Below are positions 18,487-28,238 of a stretch of DNA of 64,000 nucleotides, in pieces. Below the pieces are notes generated by a model that worked only from the letters and a program-made list of their open reading frames with translations, did no database searches and had not been told where the DNA came from. The position numbers and the translations under genes were made by a program. Location of the stretch: the NCBI GenBank assembly GCA_963725255.1, contig CAVRXV010000009.1, positions 1 through 64,000 on the forward strand, in the 5' to 3' direction. Source of the DNA: JAIEPX01 sp963725255 (GTDB taxonomy: Bacteria; Pseudomonadota; Gammaproteobacteria; JAIEPX01). Numbering within the stretch: the first letter of the stretch is position 1; every line of letters starts with the position of its first letter.

Positions 18487-19194
18487 ATGTCGACTCAAAC
18501 TTTGAATTACCAAGATGGTGATGTCACACTCGAAGCGTATATTGCCTATCCTCAAACATCTGAGCCTGCTCCACTTGTTTTAATTGCACCAGCCTGGGCT
18601 GGACGCGATCAATTTGTATGTCAAAAAGCAGAAGCCCTTGCAAAATTAGGTTACATAGGATTTGCATTAGATATGTACGGCAACGCAAAAGTTGGGAAAT
18701 CAAATTCTGAAAATTCCGAACTTATCTCACCCTTTATGAACGATCGCAACTTATTATGTCAACGTATTACCGCTGCATTGAATGCCGCACAAAATTTAAA
18801 ACAAGTCGATACAAAAAAAATAGCTGCCATGGGTTTTTGTTTTGGAGGATTATGTGCTCTTGATCTTGCGCGTAGTGGCGCTGATATTTTAGGTGTAGTC
18901 AGTTTTCATGGATTATTATCTGCACCGCAGCCATCACCCAATAAAAAAATTCTTGCAAAAATCCTTGCCATGCACGGTTATGATGACCCTATGGGAAAAC
19001 CTGATCAATTGCTAGCATTTGCCGATGAAATGACAAACGCACAAGCCGATTGGCAAATTCATGTTTATGGCAATACTCAACATGCTTTCACAAATCCTCA
19101 AGCCCACGATGAAAAATTGGGCCTCATTTATAATCAATTAGCCGATGCGCGGTCTTGGGAAGCTATGAAAAACTTTTTTGCAGAAATTTTGTAA
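18487..19194 (+). CDS. Dienelactone hydrolase family protein
   Basis: The 235-residue alpha/beta-hydrolase starts at ATG 18487 (AAAAAGGA upstream). The catalytic triad of the DLH family is visible: Cys in AAMGFCFGGLCALD (nucleophile elbow G-x-C-x-G), Asp in MHGYDDPMG and His in NTQHAFTNP near the C-terminus. There is no signal peptide, so it is probably cytoplasmic. The true substrate is unknown; most bacterial homologues are annotated only by family. It stands alone after the cyd operon and the inverted repeat. Confidence 0.88.
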   Translation: MSTQTLNYQDGDVTLEAYIAYPQTSEPAPLVLIAPAWAGRDQFVCQKAEALAKLGYIGFALDMYGNAKVGKSNSENSELISPFMNDRNLLCQRITAALNAAQNLKQVDTKKIAAMGFCFGGLCALDLARSGADILGVVSFHGLLSAPQPSPNKKILAKILAMHGYDDPMGKPDQLLAFADEMTNAQADWQIHVYGNTQHAFTNPQAHDEKLGLIYNQLADARSWEAMKNFFAEIL

Positions 19195-19329
19195 CTATTC
19201 ACCATTTAATGGAAACGTCCATATTTCACCCAACCTGGACAAAATCTGAACGTTTTTGCCATTCTAACCAAGGCGGTAAATGGTTAGGAATACTTTTCTA
19301 GAGTGAGATCCCGAGCAATACAAATGAAT

Positions 19330-19722
19330 TTATTCAGCTGGAACTTGTCGTTTAACCCCAGGTTTGCTGATGGCAACATACACAAATGTAGCCCAGGCAA
19401 CTTTTATCGTTTGAAATTCACCTTCTCGCATGCGACGCGCAAAGACTTCGACGGAAACTTCGATTGAAGTGTTGCCCACTTTAGTGATATCGGTGTAAAA
19501 GCTCACTAAATCGTAAACAAATAAAGGTTTATTAAAGATTAATTCTTTTACAGAGATTGTGGCAACAGGCCCTTTTGCTCGTACTTTTGCTTCAATTGCA
19601 CCCGCAATATCAATTTGTGACATCAACCAGCCACCAAAAATATCCCCTGCGGCATTGGCATCATTGGGCGTTGTGGTGACACGTAAGGTTGGTTGTTTGT
19701 CTATGTACTCTTGATCATGCAT
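19330..19722 (-). CDS. yciA: Acyl-CoA thioesterase, YciA type
   Basis: The 130-residue single hot-dog protein hydrolyses acyl-CoA esters in the cytoplasm. The signature NDANAAGDIFGGWLMSQIDI (residues 18-37) contains the conserved Asn-Asp and GG-W pattern of YciA/BFIT-like thioesterases, followed by VSFYTDITKVGNTSI. An AAGGAGA site precedes the ATG. It lies just downstream of fadJ on the same strand, 27 bases apart, so it may be the last gene of the fatty-acid block, where it would release CoA. Confidence 0.88.
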   Translation of the reverse strand: MHDQEYIDKQPTLRVTTTPNDANAAGDIFGGWLMSQIDIAGAIEAKVRAKGPVATISVKELIFNKPLFVYDLVSFYTDITKVGNTSIEVSVEVFARRMREGEFQTIKVAWATFVYVAISKPGVKRQVPAE

Positions 19723-19749
19723 TTTAAATCTCCTTCCATGAATTCCGGT

Positions 19750-21834
19750 TTACTCTATTTTCACTGACTTTTTATTTGATGCTGATTTAGTCGGATGTTT
19801 AATTAATTTTTGCCAACCCGCATCCGGTGTAAATCGCTCTCCACATTCTTTCGCTAATATTTCAAGTCTTTGAACAATATTTTCTGCACCTTCTGTCTCG
19901 ATATAATGCATAGGTCCTCCGCGAAATGGCGCAAATCCCACACCATAAATTAAACCGGCATCGATAAAATCTTCTTCTGTCACAATTCCTTCATGCCAAC
20001 AACGTACTGACTCATTAACCATCGGTAAAATCAAACGATCAGTGAGATTGGCAGGAACTTCCGCATTTTGGTACAAAGGCACTTTTACAGGTTTACCATC
20101 GCGATATTGATAAAAACCTTGCCCAGTTTTGCGACCTAACTTTTTCTCTTGTACACGCGATCGCAATAACTCTGGAATATGAACTGAGAAATGATGCGAT
20201 AAAATTTCGCCTACTGATAGACAAATGTCTAAACCCACTGTATCAGCTAGCTCCACTGGCCCCATAGGCATCCCAAAATCGGTGGCGGCCTTGTCAATTG
20301 CCATTGGCGCAACACCTTCTTCAAATAATTGAATCGCCTCGAGTAAATAAGGCATTAATATTCGATTCACGAGAAATCCGGGACTACTCATCACCGGTAA
20401 AGGCAATCGTTTAATTTTTGTGACGAATCCCAATGCTTGGTTATACGTTTCATCACTCGTATTTTTACCGCGAACAACTTCTACTAATTGCATCAATGAA
20501 ACCGGATTAAAAAAATGTATACCGACTAATCGTTCTGGATTTTTTAATCCTACAGACAATTCCTCAAGTGGCAAACTTGATGTATTGGTCGCTAATATTG
20601 CAGTGGATTTCATTTTGAGTTCTAAGGATTTATACAAGGATTTTTTTACTTCAAGATCTTCAAAAATCGCTTCAATGATTACATCAGCGTGTTTGACACC
20701 ATATCCATTCACATCGGGCATCAGCTGATCCATTGCTGCTTGAACCATACGGGGTTGTTTTAATTTTTTCTGATACAAGATATAAGCGCGTTTTATAGCG
20801 GGTGCAATTTTTTCTGGAGTTTGATCTTGTAAAGTGACGGCATAACCATTTAATGCACACCAGGATGCAATATCACCACCCATTGTACCAGCACCAATCA
20901 CATGAACATGCTTGATAGGTGTTAAAAGTTTTTTACCTTGTTCTTTCAAACGTGATTGCAATAAAAATGCGCGAACTAAACTCGCTGTCGATGGATGAAA
21001 AAATAATTCCGCAATCGCTTTGGATTCGTGTTCCATCGCCTCTTCACCTTGAGCGCCATCACGTTGCCAATTATCAATAACGAGATAGGGTGCAGGATAA
21101 TGTTCACGAGGTGCTTTTTTTGCGACTGACTGAGTTAATCGATTCGCAACAAACGAACGCAATAAATTGTGTGCTAATAGTTTCTGAAAAAAGCTTGCCT
21201 CATGTTTAGGAGGCGTGGTATTTATGTAATAAACAGCTGCTCGTTTTAATAAGTGATCTGTGCGAGCAATGTCATCGATCATCCCTAGTTTTTTTGCTTT
21301 ATACGCATCAACTGCGCTTCCCGGTAAAATAATATTCATTGCATTCAGTACACCAATCAACCGGGGTAGTCGTACTGTTCCTCCCCAACCGGGCAAAATT
21401 CCAAGCTTAACTTCTGGCAAGCCAATTCGAACGCTGGGATCATCGAGTGCAATACGATAATCACACGCTAATGCAAATTCGAAACCTCCACCTAAACAAA
21501 ATCCATTAATTAATGCAACAGTGGTAATGCGTAATTTTTCAATAGAATTAAAAGTCTCTTTTGCACGAGCAACAAAATCAAGAGCTTCTTTTTCACTGGT
21601 GATATTTTCAAATTCAGTAATATCAGCACCTGCAATAAATCCCGTTGATTTTCCTGATTGAAAAACAACACCTTTTGCTGTGGGTGGTATATTATTGACA
21701 ACATTTTTCAACTCTTCTAATACTTCTTTTCCTAAAGTATTCACTTTAGAATCCTGACGATCGAAGGTGACCCAGACAATACCTTGTTGATCCTGATCTA
21801 TTTTCCAGTGTTGATAATGAGCTGTCTGTTTCAT
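19750..21834 (-). CDS. fadJ: Fatty-acid oxidation complex alpha subunit (enoyl-CoA hydratase/3-hydroxyacyl-CoA dehydrogenase)
   Basis: This is a bifunctional beta-oxidation enzyme of 694 residues. The N-terminal crotonase domain has GFIAGADITEFE and GFCLGGGFEFALACDYRIA. The Rossmann NAD site follows near residue 310 (HVIGAGTMGGDIASWCA), and the dehydrogenase catalytic region shows HFFNPVSLMQLVEVV. The ATG at 21834 has AAGGAG upstream and is preferred to a TTG at 21867. Length and pairing with a FadI-size thiolase favour FadJ over FadB, but the two families are close. It follows fadI by 29 bases, forming a thiolase-hydratase unit. Confidence 0.9.
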   Translation of the reverse strand: MKQTAHYQHWKIDQDQQGIVWVTFDRQDSKVNTLGKEVLEELKNVVNNIPPTAKGVVFQSGKSTGFIAGADITEFENITSEKEALDFVARAKETFNSIEKLRITTVALINGFCLGGGFEFALACDYRIALDDPSVRIGLPEVKLGILPGWGGTVRLPRLIGVLNAMNIILPGSAVDAYKAKKLGMIDDIARTDHLLKRAAVYYINTTPPKHEASFFQKLLAHNLLRSFVANRLTQSVAKKAPREHYPAPYLVIDNWQRDGAQGEEAMEHESKAIAELFFHPSTASLVRAFLLQSRLKEQGKKLLTPIKHVHVIGAGTMGGDIASWCALNGYAVTLQDQTPEKIAPAIKRAYILYQKKLKQPRMVQAAMDQLMPDVNGYGVKHADVIIEAIFEDLEVKKSLYKSLELKMKSTAILATNTSSLPLEELSVGLKNPERLVGIHFFNPVSLMQLVEVVRGKNTSDETYNQALGFVTKIKRLPLPVMSSPGFLVNRILMPYLLEAIQLFEEGVAPMAIDKAATDFGMPMGPVELADTVGLDICLSVGEILSHHFSVHIPELLRSRVQEKKLGRKTGQGFYQYRDGKPVKVPLYQNAEVPANLTDRLILPMVNESVRCWHEGIVTEEDFIDAGLIYGVGFAPFRGGPMHYIETEGAENIVQRLEILAKECGERFTPDAGWQKLIKHPTKSASNKKSVKIE

Positions 21835-21863
21835 ACTAGTGTCTCCTTCTTTCTCTGCGATTT

Positions 21864-23162
21864 TCAAAGTGATTCAATTAACATTGCGCCGCCCTGTCCA
21901 CCACCAATGCAAATCGCCGCCATTCCAGTTTTAGCATTATTGCGTTTTAATACATTCAGTAAATGCAGCACAATGCGAGCACCACTTGCACCAACAGGGT
22001 GTCCCATAGCGATTGCCCCGCCATCAACGTTTAAACAATTTTCATCTATTTTTCCGAAGGCTTTAGTTAACCCTAATTCTTGTTGACAAAATGCATCACT
22101 TTCCCAAGCACGAGTACAAGCAATAACTTGAGCTGCAAAAGCTTCATTAATCTCCCAATAGGCTATATCCTCTAGAGCCAATTGATGACGTTTGATTATA
22201 GGTGTTGCAGCAAAAACAGGGCCTAATCCCATTTGTGCTGGATCTAAAGCCCCCCATTCGCAGTCTACAATACGACCCATTATCGGTAAATTATAACGTT
22301 TGACTGCGTCTTCACTGGCTAAAATCACCAATGCAGCACCATCCGTAATTTGCGAACTATTGCCTGGTGTAATTTGACCGAATTTCTTATCAAAAAATGG
22401 TTTGAGGCTTTTTAATTTTTCCATTGTGGTATCAGGTCGAACACCATCATCATTACTATATAATTTTCCATCCGAACCAATCAATGGTACAAGCTCTGAA
22501 AATAAGCCTGCTGCTTGTGCATTAGCTACACGTTCATTTGAGCGCAGAGAAAATGAATCCATTTCTTCACGAGTAATTCCAAAACGAGCCGCTAAATTTT
22601 CAGCTGTTTGCCCCATTGAAATACCGACAACGGGATCTGATAATCCACTAAGAATAGAAATAATCGGTTGTAAAAAATTGAAACGAAATTCAGCTAACTT
22701 CGCTAATTTATCGACAGGTTTACGCGCATTACTTAATCCTGCAAACCATTGAGTGGCTTTTTTATTCCAAATCAGTGGAGCTCGACTCATAGCTTCAGTA
22801 CCACCTGCCAGTACGAGATCGTGACGTCCAGTAGCAATGTCTTGAGCTGCACAATCTAGCGCTTGCATAGCTGAGGCGCAATTTCTTTGCACAGTCCATG
22901 CAGGAACGGATTTCCCACATCCTAAGCGCAACGCAATGATCCGAGCAATATTGGCTTCTGTCTCACTGGGGCTGACACATCCAAGAATGACTTCACCAAA
23001 ATCACTAGGAGAAAATGGTTGTCGCGCAAGCAATTCTCGACCTGCATTCACCGCTAAATCAGAAGCGCTGAATGGACCGGGTTCTCCACGGGCTTTCAAA
23101 AAAGGAGTTCGGCTTCCATCAATAATATAGACATCACGTTGATATCCCTGTTTTATAGTCAT
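21864..23162 (-). CDS. fadI: Acetyl-CoA acyltransferase (thiolase)
   Basis: The thiolase cleaves 3-ketoacyl-CoA in the last step of beta-oxidation. The 432-residue protein keeps all catalytic segments: the nucleophile Cys in VQRNCASAMQALD (near residue 95), the His of GGAIAMGHPVGASGAR, and the C-terminal Cys in AAICIGGGQGGAM. WEINEAFAAQ is also present. The extra loop and the length match FadI (436) rather than the shorter FadA (387). An AAAGGA site precedes the ATG. fadJ follows directly. Confidence 0.92.
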   Translation of the reverse strand: MTIKQGYQRDVYIIDGSRTPFLKARGEPGPFSASDLAVNAGRELLARQPFSPSDFGEVILGCVSPSETEANIARIIALRLGCGKSVPAWTVQRNCASAMQALDCAAQDIATGRHDLVLAGGTEAMSRAPLIWNKKATQWFAGLSNARKPVDKLAKLAEFRFNFLQPIISILSGLSDPVVGISMGQTAENLAARFGITREEMDSFSLRSNERVANAQAAGLFSELVPLIGSDGKLYSNDDGVRPDTTMEKLKSLKPFFDKKFGQITPGNSSQITDGAALVILASEDAVKRYNLPIMGRIVDCEWGALDPAQMGLGPVFAATPIIKRHQLALEDIAYWEINEAFAAQVIACTRAWESDAFCQQELGLTKAFGKIDENCLNVDGGAIAMGHPVGASGARIVLHLLNVLKRNNAKTGMAAICIGGGQGGAMLIESL

Positions 23163-23205
23163 AATAAATCCTTTATCTCACTGACTTCAGATAGTTTACA
23201 CATTT

Positions 23206-25638
23206 TTACTCTTTAACACATCTAGCATCTAACACATCTACCTGAATAGCTTCATTTTGTAACTGATAGAATTCCTTGATATGCACTACTTCTTCTGATG
23301 TGACAATACCAAGCTCTTGAGCAGTATTCACTTGTTCATCAACTGATAAATCAGCAGCTATTTTAGATTGTTTGATGGCTTGTTTAATTTTAAGTAATCC
23401 ATTTTCACTTTCAACCGCGGAGATAAAGGTTCTTTCCATAGTATTTGCAGCATCTTTAGTATCTTTGCTAATAAAGCAAAATTGCGTTAATCGATCTCGC
23501 TGACTACCCGGCTTCATCATTGCGTTAGCAATTTCAATCGCTAAATCATCACTGGGCATTTTATAATGCGGACCCCAGGTGAAAATCGTCTTTTTTAATA
23601 TCCAACGCCATCGAGGGCTTGGCATATTATCCAAAAAACCTAAAATGGCAGACTGCGATTGAAACAGACACCATTGTAGTGAGTATTCTGCAAAGGGTCT
23701 ATCTTCGGAAGTTTGCCCGTTTTCCCGAAAATATTTTAATACAGCTGATGCTAAATAGAGATAACTTAACACATCGCCTAATCGAGCTGATAAATTTTCT
23801 TTGCGTTTAAGATCTCCACCAATAGATAATAATGCCACATCAACTATTATCGATAGTGCCATACTCATTCTCGATAATTGTCGATAATATGGCTTGAAAA
23901 TCCCTTCTACAGGTATTGAAATCTTTTTCCCGCAGGTAATTCCGTATACTAAAGCACGTGAAAAATTGCACATTGCGAAACCAATATGTTTAAAAATGAT
24001 GCGATCAAATTTTAATAATCCTTTCTTCTCGTCTGAAGATGAAAATGCTTCCAGTTCTTTAGCTAAATACGGATGGCAGCGAAATGCGCCTTGCCCAAAT
24101 ATAATTAAGTTTCGAGTAAGAATATTAGCACCTTCCACAGTAATTCCGATTGGAATTGCTGTATAAATATTCGCTAAATAATTATGTTCTCCTAAAATAA
24201 TTGATCTTCCACCGTGAATATCCATAGCATCATTTACAATTTTACGACTGAGCTCGGTTAGATGATATTTAGTAATAGCACTCGCAATTGAAGGTTTAGC
24301 GCCGCTATCAATAGCTCCTGTAGTAAATAATCGAGCCGCTTCGCACAAATAGGTGCCTGCTCCAATACGGGCTAAGGCAATTTTGATGCCCTCAAAATCT
24401 CCTATCGGATGTCCAAATTGCTCTCGCACTCGAGCATACGCACCTGTCATGCGATAACATAATATTGCAGCCGCTGTGCTCACGGCAGGCAGTGAAATCC
24501 CACGCCCCACAGCAAGCGAATCTGTCATCATGTGCCAACCTTTTCCTAACATCGATTCACCACCAATGACGTTCTCTAGTGGCACAAAGACATCTTTTCC
24601 CTGAATTGGCCCATTCATAAATGCTTGATGGAGTGGCATATGGCGTTTTCCGTGTTCAACACCCGGTAAATTCGTAGGGACTAAAACTAACGTGATTCCA
24701 ATATCTGTTTCACCTGCAAGCAATCGCTCGGGATCGTAAACATGAACGGCTATCCCTGCTAATGTCGCAACAGGTGCAAGAGTAATATACCGTTTATTCC
24801 AATTTAGTTTTAATCCCAGATACTCTTTTCCTTGATAAATTCCTTTGCACACAATCCCAGTGTCAGTAATTGAAGTGGCATCACTTCCGGCTGTGGGGCT
24901 TGTTAAAGCAAAACAGGGGATTTCTTCACCTTTCGCTAATCGTGGCAAATAATATTCACGTTGGGGTTCTGTGCCAAAATGTTGTAAAAGTTCAGCTGGT
25001 CCCAGTGAATTTGGAACCATCACACATACTGCAGCGCTGTAACTACGCGTAGCGATCATAGTGATCACACAAGAATGCGTATACGCAGAAAAACCCAGTC
25101 CACCATAGCGTTTAGGAATTGTCATTCCGAAAAATTTTTCGCTTTTTAAAAAACTCCACACTTCAGGTGGTAAATCATAGGGATCTTGCGTTATTTTCCA
25201 ATCATCCAACATCGAGCATAATGTTGGAACTTGGTGAGCCAAAAATGCACGACCATCACCCAATAAAACAGGTTGTCCAAATGTATGGAGTTTATTCCAT
25301 TCAGGACGCCCACAAAATAAATCACGCTCCCACCAAGTGCTTCCAGATGCAATAGCTTCTTGTTCAGTTTTGCTGATAGGAGGTATGCTGGATTTTACTT
25401 TACGTAATATAAATTTTGAAATTAAATGGGCTCGCAGCCAAGGAATATTAATAAGCAAAATAAAAGGTAAAAATACGCATGCTAAAAAAATTACAAATGT
25501 TGTCGAATAAATTTCTAGAAACCAATATAAGATACCTAAAATCACGAGAATAACAGAACTGAGTTTCAGACGAATACGATAAAACAACAACACCCAAATA
25601 GTTGCCAAGAACAGTAGCAGTTCCATTGTAAAAAGCAT
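23206..25638 (-). CDS. fadE: Acyl-CoA dehydrogenase FadE, membrane-anchored
   Basis: FadE oxidises acyl-CoA to enoyl-CoA and passes electrons to ETF. The 810-residue product is the size of E. coli FadE (814). Residues 1-75 contain membrane segments (LLLFLATIWVLLFYR and FVIFLACVFLPFILL). The dehydrogenase core follows with PKRYGGLGFSAYTHS, CFALTSPTAGSDATS and REQFGHPIGDFEGIKIALAR, and then the FadE-specific C-terminal domain. It is upstream of fadI-fadJ on the same strand (43 bases). Together with etfAB and ETF-QO it completes the route to the quinone pool. Confidence 0.95.
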   Translation of the reverse strand: MLFTMELLLFLATIWVLLFYRIRLKLSSVILVILGILYWFLEIYSTTFVIFLACVFLPFILLINIPWLRAHLISKFILRKVKSSIPPISKTEQEAIASGSTWWERDLFCGRPEWNKLHTFGQPVLLGDGRAFLAHQVPTLCSMLDDWKITQDPYDLPPEVWSFLKSEKFFGMTIPKRYGGLGFSAYTHSCVITMIATRSYSAAVCVMVPNSLGPAELLQHFGTEPQREYYLPRLAKGEEIPCFALTSPTAGSDATSITDTGIVCKGIYQGKEYLGLKLNWNKRYITLAPVATLAGIAVHVYDPERLLAGETDIGITLVLVPTNLPGVEHGKRHMPLHQAFMNGPIQGKDVFVPLENVIGGESMLGKGWHMMTDSLAVGRGISLPAVSTAAAILCYRMTGAYARVREQFGHPIGDFEGIKIALARIGAGTYLCEAARLFTTGAIDSGAKPSIASAITKYHLTELSRKIVNDAMDIHGGRSIILGEHNYLANIYTAIPIGITVEGANILTRNLIIFGQGAFRCHPYLAKELEAFSSSDEKKGLLKFDRIIFKHIGFAMCNFSRALVYGITCGKKISIPVEGIFKPYYRQLSRMSMALSIIVDVALLSIGGDLKRKENLSARLGDVLSYLYLASAVLKYFRENGQTSEDRPFAEYSLQWCLFQSQSAILGFLDNMPSPRWRWILKKTIFTWGPHYKMPSDDLAIEIANAMMKPGSQRDRLTQFCFISKDTKDAANTMERTFISAVESENGLLKIKQAIKQSKIAADLSVDEQVNTAQELGIVTSEEVVHIKEFYQLQNEAIQVDVLDARCVKE

Positions 25639-25716
25639 CAGGACAATCCTTTTATTTCCATATATTCCTTATATAGATTATAGTTGAAGAATCGATTCTT
25701 TGCTAAATGCTCTCTA

Positions 25717-27093
25717 TTATTGAAATCTTTGCTTCAGATAGCTATAAATCGCTCTAATGGCATTGGCTACTCCACCCTCTGGCCCCATGTAAGATGCTCG
25801 TGGATTCCATGCCATAATATCAAAATGAGCCCAAGAAATACCCTCACCCACAAATTCTTTTAAAAATACTGCGGCATTAATGGCACCCGCAGTAAACATT
25901 GGAATTGCAATATTGGATATATCAGCCACTGGACTTTCAAGACCTTCTCTATAGGGTTTATAGATGGGTAACCGCCACAAAGGATCCAACGTGATTTTTG
26001 AATGCTTCAAAAGTTCATTCGCTAAAGTATCATCATCAGTAAATAATGCTCCTATTTCATGCCCTAGAGAAACACGAGCTGCCCCTGTTAACGTTGCGAT
26101 ATCTATGATTAGTTCGGGTTTTTCACTTGCTGCTTCTGTTAATGCATCCGCGAGTATCAAGCGACCTTCTGCATCGGTATTACCCACTTCAACCGTTAAT
26201 CCCTTACGTGATTTTAAAACATCACTCGGATGATAAGAACTTCCTGAAATGGCATTTTCGACGGCAGGAATTAATACGCGTAATTGTATCGGTAAATTAG
26301 CTTGCATAATCATTTGCGCTAATCCCAAAACATGTGCAGCGCCGGCCATATCTTTTTTCATCAAACGCATACCGTCAGCTGATTTTAAATCTAAACCACC
26401 GGTATCAAAACAAACTCCTTTTCCTACCAAAGTCACTTTAGGATGATTTTGATTTCCCCAACGCAAATCAATTAACTGTGGCTCACTTTCACTACCTTTA
26501 CCTACTGCGTAAATCATCGGGTAATTTTCAGTGAGTAAATCAGCGCCAATGATTTGATTAAACGATGCACCACATTCGCGAGCAATTTCTTGTGCTGCTG
26601 CTGCTAAATGCGTGGTATTCATGTCGTGCGGCGTGGTATTAATTAAATCACGAACGCGATAAATCGCTGTAACAGTTCGCTGAATTTCGCTTGAATCACT
26701 TGATGCAGGAATAACGAGTTTTGCACGGTAAGGTTCAGATTTTTTATAGCGGGTAAAACGATAACCACCTAGTCCCCATGCAATTGCAGCGCAATCTAAT
26801 AATGAATCTTTCCAATCAACAGCAAGTGAATAAACACCTTCTGGCAATTTGCTAGGTAGAATCCCAACCTGTAAAGCATCTTCTCTATCAGCAATTCCCA
26901 ATATCACACATAAGATATTATCTTCACTTTTGGGAACGAGACAAACTTCACCTTTTTTTGCTCGAAAACCAAATCGCTGCACCCAATTGCGCAGCGAAGG
27001 TTCCTGTGTCTCTAGCCATGCTGGAAAATCAACAGCATGTACCAAATAAATTGGAATGCTCGATGCCGTTAATTCACTAAAACAGTTTAGCAT
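25717..27093 (-). CDS. M17-family leucyl aminopeptidase
   Basis: This is a cytosolic zinc aminopeptidase of 458 residues. The M17 catalytic core is intact: VGKGVCFDTGGLDLKSADGM carries the metal-binding Asp and active-site Lys region, KKDMAGAA supplies the next ligand, and NTDAEGRLILADAL is the family signature with a further Asp, Glu and the active Arg. The shorter, divergent N-terminal domain resembles PepB-like leucyl aminopeptidases more than PepA, so I give no symbol. Its ATG overlaps the stop of ald (TAATG), indicating co-translation. Confidence 0.9.
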   Translation of the reverse strand: MLNCFSELTASSIPIYLVHAVDFPAWLETQEPSLRNWVQRFGFRAKKGEVCLVPKSEDNILCVILGIADREDALQVGILPSKLPEGVYSLAVDWKDSLLDCAAIAWGLGGYRFTRYKKSEPYRAKLVIPASSDSSEIQRTVTAIYRVRDLINTTPHDMNTTHLAAAAQEIARECGASFNQIIGADLLTENYPMIYAVGKGSESEPQLIDLRWGNQNHPKVTLVGKGVCFDTGGLDLKSADGMRLMKKDMAGAAHVLGLAQMIMQANLPIQLRVLIPAVENAISGSSYHPSDVLKSRKGLTVEVGNTDAEGRLILADALTEAASEKPELIIDIATLTGAARVSLGHEIGALFTDDDTLANELLKHSKITLDPLWRLPIYKPYREGLESPVADISNIAIPMFTAGAINAAVFLKEFVGEGISWAHFDIMAWNPRASYMGPEGGVANAIRAIYSYLKQRFQ

Positions 27094-28226
27094 TATGCTA
27101 TCACCGGATGGTTAAGGAGTGCCTCTTTTGCCGATAAATAAGGCATATTTAAATCACGCGCGACTGCTTCATAGGTCACATGTCCAGCATGAACGTTTAA
27201 ACCATTTAGAAAATGAGGATCATTTATTAATGCATTTTCTAAACCATTATTCGCGAGTGTTTTAACATAAGGTAGAGTTGCATTGTTTAATGCAAATGCC
27301 GAAGTTCGCGGAACTGCGCCGGGCATATTGGCAACACAATAATGCACTACTCCATCAACAATATAAGTAGGGTCGTCAAATGAGGTAGCTCGAGAAGTTT
27401 CTAGGCAACCGCCTTGATCAATTGAAACATCAACAATCACACTACCATGTTGCATTTTTTTAATCATTTCACGAGTAATTAATTTAGGAGCAGCACCACC
27501 ATGCACAAGAACTGCACCTATCACTAAATCAGCATCCATTAATGCTTTTTCAATGGTACTAGCTGTTGCATATAATGTTTTAATTTTTGAACCGTACAGT
27601 TGATCGATTTCACGCAAACGTTTTAAATTTTTATCAAGTACTGTGACTCGCGCCTCAGTTCCAATAGCCATTCGAAGTGCGTTTGTACCGACAACGCCAC
27701 ATCCAATAATCACAACACTGCCTCGACCTACACCAGGAACGCCACCAAGCAAAATTCCACGACCGTTTTGTGCTTTTTCTAAGCAATGTGCACCGGCTTG
27801 AATAGATAATCTTCCTGCAACTTCACTCATCGGTGTTAATAGAGGTAATCCACCATGGCTATCAGTAATCGTTTCATACGCAATGGCAGAACAACCAGAT
27901 TTTACTAATGCATTAGCTTGCTGTAGATCAGGTGCTAAATGTAAATAAGTAAATAATATTTGGCCTTCTCGAAGTAAATTATATTCACTTGCTTGAGGTT
28001 CTTTGACTTTCACGATCATATCAGCTTTTGCAAAAATTTCGGTAGGCGTTGCAACAATTTTTGCGCCGTGTTCTTTGTAGACTTCATCTTCAATATCAAT
28101 GCCTTTTCCTGCATTAGTTTCTACTAAAACTTCATGTCCATCATTCACTAATTCTAAAACACTCGATGGCACCATACCCACTCGATGTTCGCCTTTTTTC
28201 ACTTCTTTAGGTACACCAATTATCAC
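27093..28226 (-). CDS. ald: Alanine dehydrogenase
   Basis: Ald interconverts L-alanine and pyruvate plus ammonia with NAD. The 377-residue protein starts with GTG (GGAGAA nine bases upstream) and reads MIIGVPKEVKKGEHRVGM. The PKE..EHRV..P motif with substrate-binding Arg is followed by the Rossmann site GVPGVGRGSVVIIGCGVVGTN near 165-185 and the catalytic-region VIVDVSIDQGGCLETSR. Length agrees with the family (about 370). It sits between etfA (12 bases) and the aminopeptidase (overlap). Peptide breakdown and alanine oxidation thus share the transcript of electron-transfer genes. Confidence 0.95.
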   Translation of the reverse strand: MIIGVPKEVKKGEHRVGMVPSSVLELVNDGHEVLVETNAGKGIDIEDEVYKEHGAKIVATPTEIFAKADMIVKVKEPQASEYNLLREGQILFTYLHLAPDLQQANALVKSGCSAIAYETITDSHGGLPLLTPMSEVAGRLSIQAGAHCLEKAQNGRGILLGGVPGVGRGSVVIIGCGVVGTNALRMAIGTEARVTVLDKNLKRLREIDQLYGSKIKTLYATASTIEKALMDADLVIGAVLVHGGAAPKLITREMIKKMQHGSVIVDVSIDQGGCLETSRATSFDDPTYIVDGVVHYCVANMPGAVPRTSAFALNNATLPYVKTLANNGLENALINDPHFLNGLNVHAGHVTYEAVARDLNMPYLSAKEALLNHPVIA

Positions 28227-28238
28227 GGCTTATTCTCC